In this document: one piece after another, positions 1-5,662 of the stretch
Position numbering within the stretch: the first letter of the stretch is position 1
Layout: each line of letters begins with the position of its first letter
Assembly (NCBI GenBank): GCA_018713375.1
Contig: DVOV01000246.1
Span: 1 to 7,296, forward strand
Reading direction: 5' to 3'
Length of the DNA stretch: 7,296 nt
DNA from: Candidatus Scatomorpha stercorigallinarum
GTDB taxonomy: Bacteria; Bacillota_A; Clostridia; Oscillospirales; Oscillospiraceae
The notes under the pieces: generated by a model
What the model was told of the DNA's origin: nothing
The model's input: the letters and a program-made list of their open reading frames with translations, nothing else
The model's database searches: none
Made by a program: the position numbers and the translations under genes

Positions 1-326
1 GTGGGCGTGGGCGCCGCGGACGCCGCCGGGTCGATGGTGGGCGTGGGCGTCGCGCGCTCAAGCCCGGTGCCGTTGAGGCTGACCGAGACGAGCACGATGA
101 CGGCCAGGATGACCGCCGCCACCAGGATGCCGCCGAAGATCATCTGCCATCTTGTATTCACGCTGGCGCGCTGCCCGGCCGCCGTCGCGGGGTTCTGGCC
201 GGCTGTGGCGCCGGGGACGCGGTCGCTCTGCCTGATGCGGCGCGTGCCGCAGTAGGGGCAGCGGTTGCGGACGCCGGAATACTGCCGCCCGCAGCGGCGG
301 CAGGTAACACGGGGAATGATACCCAT
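1..326 (-). CDS. Zinc-ribbon, single-pass membrane protein, C-terminus cut by the window edge
   Basis: I read this frame directly; it is open at the left edge and gives 108 complete codons. The N-terminus carries a four-cysteine zinc ribbon (C9-x2-C12 and C23-x2-C26, within CRRCG and CPYCG). A polar, Ala/Gly/Gln-rich stretch follows, then one hydrophobic helix at about residues 61-84, then a Thr/Pro/Ala linker (93-108) that is still running at the edge. The likely topology is a cytoplasmic zinc ribbon, one membrane span and an exported C-terminal part joined by the TPTPT linker; that part is not visible. The ATG at 324-326 has a strong GGAGG (334-338) 7 nt upstream. It follows ypeB after 78 bp but has its own promoter, which overlaps the ypeB stop codon. 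The function is unknown. Zinc-ribbon/TM/linker proteins of this shape are common in Clostridia and often end in a cell-wall or extracellular domain, but I cannot see which one here. Confidence 0.8.
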   Translation of the reverse strand, partial: MGIIPRVTCRRCGRQYSGVRNRCPYCGTRRIRQSDRVPGATAGQNPATAAGQRASVNTRWQMIFGGILVAAVILAVIVLVSVSLNGTGLERATPTPTIDPAASAAPTP

Positions 327-341
327 TGCAGGTCCTCCGTT

Positions 342-396
342 CTGAGAAAGAGTGACAAAATGCCCAGTTGGATAGCATAATATTACTCTTTCTCAG
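342..396. repeat. 12-bp perfect inverted repeat bracketing a promoter
   Basis: CTGAGAAAGAGT at 342-353 is repeated as its exact reverse complement at 385-396, with a 31-nt gap. The right arm fills part of the spacer between the -35 and -10 of the promoter for the zinc-ribbon gene and touches the -10. The left arm lies in the leader just upstream of the GGAGG. The arm centres are 43 bp apart, about four helical turns. There is no GC-rich stem followed by a T-run, so it does not look like a terminator. A paired operator or an RNA stem in the leader are the two readings I favour. Confidence 0.75.
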
Positions 397-408
397 CCGA
401 TTCGTCAA
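380..408 (-). promoter_or_regulatory. Sigma-A-type promoter of the zinc-ribbon gene
   Basis: On the minus strand TTGACG (403-408) and TAATAT (380-385) are separated by exactly 17 bp. This is close to the TTGACA/TATAAT consensus. The -35 overlaps the ypeB stop codon (TGA at 405-407). Transcription would start near 373, giving a leader of about 47 nt before the ATG at 326. One arm of the 12-bp inverted repeat sits between the two hexamers. Confidence 0.7.
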
Positions 409-1730
409 GAGCGGGGCGCTTCTATTTTGATCTGCCGCCCGTCCGCGGCGTCCGCGTAGACGGCGACGGGCTCGCCGGCGGCGTTGCGGCAGTCAAGCTC
501 CCAGGCGAGGACCTCCCGCGCGCCCTCCGTCTCCAGCAGGACGAGCTGCGCGCTCTCCGCCGCCAGGCCGGCGGGCAGGCACTCCGCCGCCGCCTCCGCG
601 TCCACACCTGGCTCCGGCAGGGCGCGGCGCGTGTGGTTCATCACATAGTCGGCGGCGTTGAAAGAGCAGATCTCGCCGTTGTCCAGCGCCACGCCCACGC
701 TGACCGCGTCCGGCAGGCAGAGGACGCCGTCCTGCACGGCGGCGAAGGTGATAACGCCTATATCCCCGCCGCGGACGGAGGAGACGGGCTCCATATCCGC
801 CCAGCCGCGGCGTTCGAGGAAGGCGGCCGCGCGCTCCGCGGCCTCGTCCAGGCCGAGCGAGGCCCCCTGCGGCTCGCGCGCGCAGCTGAGGGCCAGCACC
901 ACGCCGCCGCGCTGGCTGACGGCGATGCTGCGCCCGTCGCCGCCGGTATCGTCCACGGAAAAGACATAGCACGGCACGGCGCTGTCCGCCAGAGCGGCTG
1001 AGGCCAGGCGCGTCTGCGGCAGACCCAGGAACTCCGCCGCCGCGGCGCGGGCCGTCGCCTCGCTGACCTCGCCTTTGCCCTCGAGGTACTTCGCCTCGCG
1101 CCCCTGCGCGGAGACGGAGTAGGCCCCGTCGTAGTCCAGCGCGGGGAACTCGGGCAGTTCATCTTCCAACGCGGCCAGCTCCGTGCCCACGCTCTCGCCC
1201 TCCGCCTCGGCGGGGGAGGCGGCGTATTCGTCCATCTCCAGCGCGCCGTCCATGTGCTCGGTGAGGATGCGCTCCGCGCCCTCGGCAAGGACGGCGATGC
1301 CGCCGGCGATCTCCGCCAGGCCGCCGCGCAGCGCATCGTCCGGCAGCGCGCCGCGGGACGCCGAGCGCGCCAGATAGAGCAGGAAGTCCCCCGCGCCGTT
1401 TATATAGCCCGCCATGCGTTCCAGCTCCTGCGTGTCCGCGGGCAGGGAGGACATGGCCGTGAGGGCGGAGGCGGCGTTGGCCGCCGCGCGCGAGCAGAGC
1501 CCGGCGAGCAGCGCGCCGTCCGTGGCGTAAACGGCCTGCGAGAGCGTTTCGTCCATCTCCGCGAGGGCCATGGAGAACTCGCCGAGGGCGGCGCCGCCGT
1601 AGGCCGCGCCCACGCGCGCCGACTGCTTCCCGCCCTCGCGCTCGGCCAGGGCGAAGCCCGCCGTGGCCACCAGGGCCGTACACAGCAGGGCGATGACGAT
1701 GGTGGTCGCGATTTTTCCCTTACTTTTCAT
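405..1730 (-). CDS. ypeB: Spore germination protein YpeB
   Basis: The 441-residue product has the length and layout of YpeB, the spore protein required in Bacillus for localisation and stability of the cortex-lytic enzyme SleB. Residues 7-29 form an uncleaved signal anchor. Residues 30-165 are an Ala-rich helical region. From about 195 onward there are three PepSY-like segments (roughly 222-285, 292-360 and 375-437). Family-like signatures are EFPALDYDGAYS at 194-205 and DNGEICSFNAADYV at 350-363, the latter close to the DNGEV..F.ASDYV stretch that I recall from B. subtilis YpeB. It should act at the inner-membrane/cortex side of the spore. The ATG at 1728-1730 has a GAGGTG Shine-Dalgarno (1738-1743) 7 nt upstream, but that site is inside a hairpin. 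sleB, the usual operon partner, is not next to it: the upstream gene is a CBS/CorC membrane protein and the downstream gene a zinc-ribbon protein. Confidence 0.9.
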   Translation of the reverse strand: MKSKGKIATTIVIALLCTALVATAGFALAEREGGKQSARVGAAYGGAALGEFSMALAEMDETLSQAVYATDGALLAGLCSRAAANAASALTAMSSLPADTQELERMAGYINGAGDFLLYLARSASRGALPDDALRGGLAEIAGGIAVLAEGAERILTEHMDGALEMDEYAASPAEAEGESVGTELAALEDELPEFPALDYDGAYSVSAQGREAKYLEGKGEVSEATARAAAAEFLGLPQTRLASAALADSAVPCYVFSVDDTGGDGRSIAVSQRGGVVLALSCAREPQGASLGLDEAAERAAAFLERRGWADMEPVSSVRGGDIGVITFAAVQDGVLCLPDAVSVGVALDNGEICSFNAADYVMNHTRRALPEPGVDAEAAAECLPAGLAAESAQLVLLETEGAREVLAWELDCRNAAGEPVAVYADAADGRQIKIEAPRS

Positions 1731-1773
1731 AAAAATGCACCTCTGCGGCTATTTTGAGCCGCAAGAGGCGCAT
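1731..1773 (-). terminator. Terminator-like hairpin that also contains the ypeB ribosome binding site
   Basis: Reading the minus strand, 1773-1757 pairs with 1750-1735. This gives a GC-rich stem of about 15 bp with one bulged base (1764), one mismatch (1739/1769) and a 6-nt loop (1751-1756). It ends in TTTTT at 1735-1731, directly before the ypeB ATG. It has the form of an intrinsic terminator for the upstream CBS/CorC genes. The 3' arm also includes GAGGTG (1738-1743), the only Shine-Dalgarno for ypeB, so a folded hairpin would both end transcription and hide the ribosome site. A CATAAT element (1772-1777) lies at the outer edge of the hairpin; no convincing -35 is visible upstream of it. 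Confidence 0.7.
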
Positions 1774-1797
1774 TATGTCTGCATTTATTTGGCTTTT

Positions 1798-3069
1798 TTA
1801 CGCTTCTTCGTCCTTCGGCGGGAGCTTTACGTGCACGCGGTCCACGCGCAGGCCGTCCATCTTCAGCACGGTGACGGTGATGCCCTCGTACTCGAAGCTG
1901 TCCCCGGATTTCGGGTAACGGCCGAACATCTCCATCGTCCAGCCGCCGACGGTGTCGCTCTCAAAGTCAAAGTCGTCCTCGGGGATGCCGGCCAGCTCCA
2001 GGAAGTCGTATATCGACATGTCGCCGTCCAGCTCGTATTCGCCCTCCGAGCGCTCCACGACCTCGTGCTCCACCTCGTCGGTCTCGTCCCAGATGTCGCC
2101 GACGATCTGCTCGAGCACGTCCTCCATGGAGATGACGCCCAGGGTGCCGCCGTACTCGTCCGTGACGATGGCGAGGTGCTTTTTCGCGTGCCGCAGCTCG
2201 GTGAGCACCTGCGGCAGCTTGATGGTCTTGTAGATATAGAGCGGCTCCATCAACAGCGAGCGGATGTCCGGGCGGTCGTTCTCCGTCATCGCCTTGAGGA
2301 AGTGGTTGAGGTAGAGGAAGCCGATGACATTGTCGATGCTGCCCTCATAGACGGGCAGGCGCGAGTGGTGCGTGGAGCCGATGGCGGCGAGGATGTCCTC
2401 CCAGTCGTCCTCGATGTCGATGGCCTCCACGTCCACGCGGGCGGTCATCGCCTCGCTGGCGCTGATCTCGGAGAAGTCCAGCGCGGAGCGCAGCAGCTCC
2501 GAGCGGCCCTCGTCCAGCACGTCCTCGTCCTCCGCCGTCTCGATGATGTTCTGCAGCTCCTCAACGGCGGCCTCGTCGTCCTCCTCCCCGGCGCCCTCGC
2601 CGCGGAAGGGGGCGGCCAGCAGGCGCGAAAGCCCGCCCAGGATGAACACCACGGGGGAGAGCAGGATGGAAAACACGCGCACAGGCAGGGAGACGCGCAG
2701 GGCGAAGCGGTTGGCGTTTTTGCGGGCCATCATCTCCGGCACGGCCTCGCCGAGTATCAGCACGAGCACCGCGGTGACGGCAAAAGCGAGGAGCGCCCAC
2801 GCGCTGCCGGGGGCGAGCAGATGGACGAAGCCCACGGCCGCCGCCGTGGCGGAGACGTTCGCCAGGGCGTTGCCGGCGCTGAGGGCGGAGAGGCAGAAGT
2901 CCTGGTGCGCGAGCACCCACAGCGCGCCCTTCACGGCCTGCGGCCGCGCGCCGTTCTCCTCCGCGGACTCGATGCGCATGCGGTTGGCGGAGGCATAGGC
3001 CATGCGGGCCGAGGAAAAGAAGGCCGAGAACAGCAGCGAGAGCGCAAAAGCGGCTATGTAAGTCGTCAT
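1798..3069 (-). CDS. Hemolysin-family CNNM/CBS/CorC membrane protein, second of a tandem pair
   Basis: The 423-residue product has the full architecture of the CorC/HlyC-type family (COG1253), whose characterised members are linked to magnesium or cobalt export. The N-terminal CNNM (DUF21) domain has hydrophobic spans near 3-25, 61-82, 85-108 and 127-151. It keeps a GNxLxN motif (66-71) and a GExxP motif (107-111). A CBS pair follows (about 207-262 and 270-327) with SRLPVYE (236-242) and the typical DEYGGTLG (304-311) before MEDVLEQIVGDI. The acidic CorC_HlyC domain is at about 340-417. The cytoplasmic CBS pair probably senses nucleotide and Mg2+. Its ATG overlaps the stop of the preceding paralogue by 4 bp (ATGA, 3066-3069), so the two are very likely translationally coupled. 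The name 'hemolysin' is historical; lysis is not implied. Confidence 0.9.
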   Translation of the reverse strand: MTTYIAAFALSLLFSAFFSSARMAYASANRMRIESAEENGARPQAVKGALWVLAHQDFCLSALSAGNALANVSATAAAVGFVHLLAPGSAWALLAFAVTAVLVLILGEAVPEMMARKNANRFALRVSLPVRVFSILLSPVVFILGGLSRLLAAPFRGEGAGEEDDEAAVEELQNIIETAEDEDVLDEGRSELLRSALDFSEISASEAMTARVDVEAIDIEDDWEDILAAIGSTHHSRLPVYEGSIDNVIGFLYLNHFLKAMTENDRPDIRSLLMEPLYIYKTIKLPQVLTELRHAKKHLAIVTDEYGGTLGVISMEDVLEQIVGDIWDETDEVEHEVVERSEGEYELDGDMSIYDFLELAGIPEDDFDFESDTVGGWTMEMFGRYPKSGDSFEYEGITVTVLKMDGLRVDRVHVKLPPKDEEA

Positions 3070-4349
3070 TTGTCACCCTCCTCTGCCTCGGGCGCGGGGA
3101 GCAGGCGGCAGACCAGCTTGACGATGCGGTTCTCGCGCATCTCGGAGACGCTGACCTCCAGCCGCTGCCAGACAAAGCTGTCGCGCACGTCCGGTATGCG
3201 GTCGAACTGCTCATAGGCCCACTCGCCCATCAGCTTGTATTCGAGCTCCTCGTCCGGCTCATCCGGCTCGTAGTCCAGCCGGTCAAGCACGTCGCCCACC
3301 GTGAGGTCGGCGCTGACCTCCACGCGGCCGCCGCCGAGGGGCACGAAGCTCTCCTCCACCACGTCGTCCTCGTCCCAGATCTCGCCCACCAGCTCTTCGA
3401 GGATGTCCTCCACGGTGACGAGGCCCAGCGTGCCGCCGTAGCCGTCCGTCACGATGGCCATATAAAGCTTTTTCGCGCTCATCAGCGGCAGGAGCTCGTC
3501 GATCTTCATGCTGCGCTCGACGAAATAGGGCTCGTCGAGCAGGGATCTCAGATCGACGCGGCCCTTCGTGCGCAGCCAGGCCTTGAGATAGCGGCGTATC
3601 TGCAGTACGCCGACGATGTTGTCCACGCTGTCCTCATAAACGGGCAGGCGGCTGTGCCGCTGCTCGCGCACGAAGCTGAGCACGCGCTCCGGCTCCCACT
3701 CGAGGTCGATGGCGGCGATGTCCACGCGCGCAGTGAGCACGGTCTCCACCGTCAGGTCGGCGAACTCCAGCGCGCTGCTCATGAGCTCGCCGCGCCCGGC
3801 GTCCAGCGAGCCGCCGTCCGTCATGTCCTCGATGATGTCATAGAGCTCATCTTCCGTCACGGAGACCTCCGGGTCGCCCTTCGTCAGGCGGGAGGCGGCG
3901 CTGCCGGCGGCGGTGACGGCGGCGGTGAGCGGCGTGAGCAGCACGGTCAGCACGCGCATGGCGCGGGCGGTGGCCACGGCCACGCGCTCGCTGTACTTGC
4001 GCGCGATGCAGCGCGGCAGGGCGCCGGCCAGGAAATACAGGGCCAGCGCGCAGACGGCGGCGGCGGGGATGAGCCCCGGCGCGCCCCACATGCGCAGCGC
4101 GAGGACGGCGGCGCAGGCCGCGGCGGCGGTATTGAGGATGTCCCCGCCCACGAGCACGGCCATGGCCGTGCGCTCGCCGCCGTCCAGCACCGCCAGCGCG
4201 CGCTCGGCGCGCGCGTCGCCCCGTTCGTGCCGGGCGCGCAGCGCGGCGCGGGAGACGCGCTCATAGGCCGCGCCCGCCAATGTCAGGTATGCGGAAATGA
4301 TGGCGATCAGTACCGCTGCTATCAGCAATGATCGACTGCCTGTGTCCAT
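3066..4349 (-). CDS. Hemolysin-family CNNM/CBS/CorC membrane protein with degenerate transmembrane motifs, first of a tandem pair
   Basis: The 427-residue product is a paralogue of the next gene and has the same order of domains: a four-span CNNM region (about 7-30, 62-86, 91-112 and 131-153), a CBS pair (about 205-262 and 270-327, with SRLPVYED at 233-240 and DGYGGTLG at 302-309), and a CorC_HlyC domain (about 335-415). The cytoplasmic half is well kept. In the membrane half, the conserved signatures present in the partner are altered: GNxLxN reads GGDILN (68-73) and GExxP reads AGALP (108-112). The start ATG at 4347-4349 has GAAGG about 6 nt upstream. It lies 39 bp after the flavoprotein gene, probably in one transcript. 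It may be a regulatory or structural partner of the downstream paralogue rather than a transporter itself; that is inference. Confidence 0.88.
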   Translation of the reverse strand: MDTGSRSLLIAAVLIAIISAYLTLAGAAYERVSRAALRARHERGDARAERALAVLDGGERTAMAVLVGGDILNTAAAACAAVLALRMWGAPGLIPAAAVCALALYFLAGALPRCIARKYSERVAVATARAMRVLTVLLTPLTAAVTAAGSAASRLTKGDPEVSVTEDELYDIIEDMTDGGSLDAGRGELMSSALEFADLTVETVLTARVDIAAIDLEWEPERVLSFVREQRHSRLPVYEDSVDNIVGVLQIRRYLKAWLRTKGRVDLRSLLDEPYFVERSMKIDELLPLMSAKKLYMAIVTDGYGGTLGLVTVEDILEELVGEIWDEDDVVEESFVPLGGGRVEVSADLTVGDVLDRLDYEPDEPDEELEYKLMGEWAYEQFDRIPDVRDSFVWQRLEVSVSEMRENRIVKLVCRLLPAPEAEEGDK

Positions 4350-4388
4350 TGAGGACCTTCACACTCCTATTTTAAAATTGTATCTTTC

Positions 4389-4889
4389 TCACTCATGCGC
4401 CGGCTGGCTGCGCCAGCGTATCCTGCGCCCGGTCATGTACTCGGGCTCCACGGCGTAGACGTCCAGCTGGCGGAGGAAGGGGGCGTTGCCCTCCCCGCGG
4501 GCCTTGAAGGCCTTGCCGGCCTGGTGGGCGATGAGGTCCAGCGCGCGCAGGGCCTCTTCCCCGCGCAGGTCGCGCACGCGGCCGTAGGCCGTGACGCTCA
4601 GGTGCTCCGCCATGCCGTTTTCATCCGCCTCGTCGTTGGCGTCGTGATAGACGTTCAGCGCCACCTTCTGGTTGCGCAGCAGCGACTCATAGCGCTCGCC
4701 CTTGCGCGCGCAGTGGAGATAGAACGCCTTGCCGTCCCAGGCGTAGTTCACCGGTGTGACGCCGGGGAAGCCGTTGACGTTCTGATAGCCCAGCGTGGCG
4801 CAGTGGCGCTCGCCGAGGAAGCGGTCGATCTCCTCCTGCGACATGACGGCGTTGCCGAAAAGGCTGCCGCGCGGCTTCCTGAAATACAT
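4389..4889 (-). CDS. Pyridoxamine 5'-phosphate oxidase-family (FMN-binding split-barrel) protein
   Basis: The 166-residue product fits the NimA-like branch of the PNPOx split-barrel family, small flavoproteins that bind FMN as dimers. Seen in order: an N-terminal helix with MSQEEIDRFL (16-25), then CATLGYQNVNGFPGVTPVNYAWDG-like first strands (30-53), FYLHCARKGERYESLLRN (56-73, the KG.. loop typical of the flavin phosphate-binding side), NVYH (79-82), and a C-terminal strand DVYAVEPEYMTGR (143-155). The substrate is not predictable; relatives include nitroimidazole reductases and uncharacterised reductases, so pyridoxamine oxidation should not be assumed. The start at 4889 has GGGAGGGG 6-8 nt upstream. 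The internal Met16 has no ribosome site, so the longer form is preferred. It is first in the leftward gene run and has a near-perfect promoter. Confidence 0.85.
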   Translation of the reverse strand: MYFRKPRGSLFGNAVMSQEEIDRFLGERHCATLGYQNVNGFPGVTPVNYAWDGKAFYLHCARKGERYESLLRNQKVALNVYHDANDEADENGMAEHLSVTAYGRVRDLRGEEALRALDLIAHQAGKAFKARGEGNAPFLRQLDVYAVEPEYMTGRRIRWRSQPAHE

Positions 4890-4905
4890 GCGTTTCCCCT
4901 CCCTG

Positions 4906-4933
4906 CGCCGCCTTTCGCCAAAAAACGGCGGCG
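4906..4933 (-). other. Leader hairpin of the split-barrel flavoprotein gene
   Basis: CGCCGCC (4906-4912) and GGCGGCG (4927-4933) form a 7-bp GC stem with a loop of about 14 nt in the leader transcribed from the promoter at 4951-4979. The right arm can slide by one GGC unit. The stem ends just before the GGGAGGGG ribosome site without including it. It could stabilise the leader; I see no aptamer-like structure around it. Confidence 0.4.
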
Positions 4934-4950
4934 GCGGGTGCTATAGAAGA

Positions 4951-4979
4951 ATATTAGCACCCCGGGGCGGTTATGTCAA
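4951..4979 (-). promoter_or_regulatory. Strong sigma-A-type promoter of the split-barrel flavoprotein gene
   Basis: The minus strand reads TTGACA (4974-4979), a 17-bp spacer and TAATAT (4951-4956). The -35 matches consensus fully and the -10 matches 4 of 6. The start would be near 4944, giving a leader of about 55 nt. It probably also serves the two CBS/CorC genes downstream, because I find no -35 in the 39-bp gap at 4350-4388. Confidence 0.75.
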
Positions 4980-5014
4980 TAATGCCTCTCGCGCGCGGCG
5001 GCGCGCATCGGGGC

Positions 5015-5042
5015 TTGATTTTACGCCGCAAAAAGGTATAAT
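5015..5042 (+). promoter_or_regulatory. Sigma-A-type promoter of the phosphoribosyltransferase gene
   Basis: TTGATT (5015-5020), a 16-bp spacer and a perfect TATAAT (5037-5042) precede a predicted start near 5049. The leader of about 59 nt has a small CCCGC/GCGGG stem (5059-5063 with 5070-5074) and a strong AGGAGG. The promoter is divergent from the flavoprotein promoter, with 35 bp between the two -35 boxes. Confidence 0.7.
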
Positions 5043-5107
5043 TGACGGGAGACAAAGGCCCGCCAATGCGCGGGAGCGACAAATAATGATTCCGAGGAGG
5101 AGCAAAA

Positions 5108-5662
5108 ATGACATACGAAATGGACATCGCCGGGCTCAAGCGCGAACTGCCGCTGTGCAAGGTGTCGGACGACCTCTACATCGGCGCTTTCGTCATGTTC
5201 GGCGACGTGGAGCTCACCGTGCACTGCGCCACGGAGCTGCTCAAGCGCGCGCCGGAGTACGACTACCTGATCGCGCCCGAGGCCAAGGCCATCCCCCTGC
5301 TCTACGAGATGGCGCGTCAGTCCGGGGCGGAGAAGTACTTCCTGGCCCGCAAGGGCGCCAAGGCCTATATGACCGGCGTGTTCGAGGTGGAGGTGCGCAG
5401 CATCACCACCATGCACATCCAGAAGCTGGTCATCGACAAGGCGGACGCCGAGCTCATGCGCGGCAAGCGCATACTCATAGTGGACGACGTCATCTCCACC
5501 GGCGAGAGCCTGCACGCCATGGAGGAGCTCGTGACCCGCGCGGGAGGAATAATAGCCGGCAAGATGGCCGTCCTGGCCGAGGGCGCGGCCGCCGAGCGCC
5601 ACGATATCATCACCCTCGCCCCGCTGCCCCTGTTCAACGCCGACGGCACGCTGAAGGGCTGA
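5108..5662 (+). CDS. Type I phosphoribosyltransferase (adenine/guanine PRT-like, COG0503)
   Basis: The 184-residue product is a soluble type I phosphoribosyltransferase. The PRPP-binding loop is RILIVDDVISTGES (121-134), with the paired acidic residues D126-D127 and the TGES phosphate loop. An upstream IAPEAKAIPLLYEMAR stretch (55-70) resembles the PRPP-contacting strand and helix of adenine phosphoribosyltransferases. Length and layout match Apt-like proteins, which convert a free base plus PRPP into a nucleotide. The loop is not the VDDLLATGGT form I associate with classical Apt, so the base is uncertain: adenine, another purine, or a regulatory ligand. The start is secure: AGGAGG (5095-5100) lies 7 nt before the ATG. 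It stands alone; downstream lies a repeat island instead of an operon partner. No clear T-run terminator follows the stop codon. Confidence 0.85.
   Translation: MTYEMDIAGLKRELPLCKVSDDLYIGAFVMFGDVELTVHCATELLKRAPEYDYLIAPEAKAIPLLYEMARQSGAEKYFLARKGAKAYMTGVFEVEVRSITTMHIQKLVIDKADAELMRGKRILIVDDVISTGESLHAMEELVTRAGGIIAGKMAVLAEGAAAERHDIITLAPLPLFNADGTLKG

Noticed and set aside
1663..3216. 517-codon plus-strand open frame across ypeB and the CBS/CorC gene
   Set aside because: It is antisense to well-recognised genes, its composition is His/Val/Arg-rich and without domains, and it has no ribosome site. Long antisense frames are expected at this GC content.
3654..4331. 225-codon plus-strand frame opposite the first CBS/CorC gene
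   Set aside because: Shadow frame rich in Gly, His, Ala and Arg; the minus-strand product has clear CNNM and CBS features.
4350..4388. Separate promoter for the CBS/CorC pair
   Set aside because: A TACAAT at 4377-4382 on the minus strand resembles a -10, but there is no -35-like hexamer 16-18 bp upstream; read-through from 4951-4979 is simpler.
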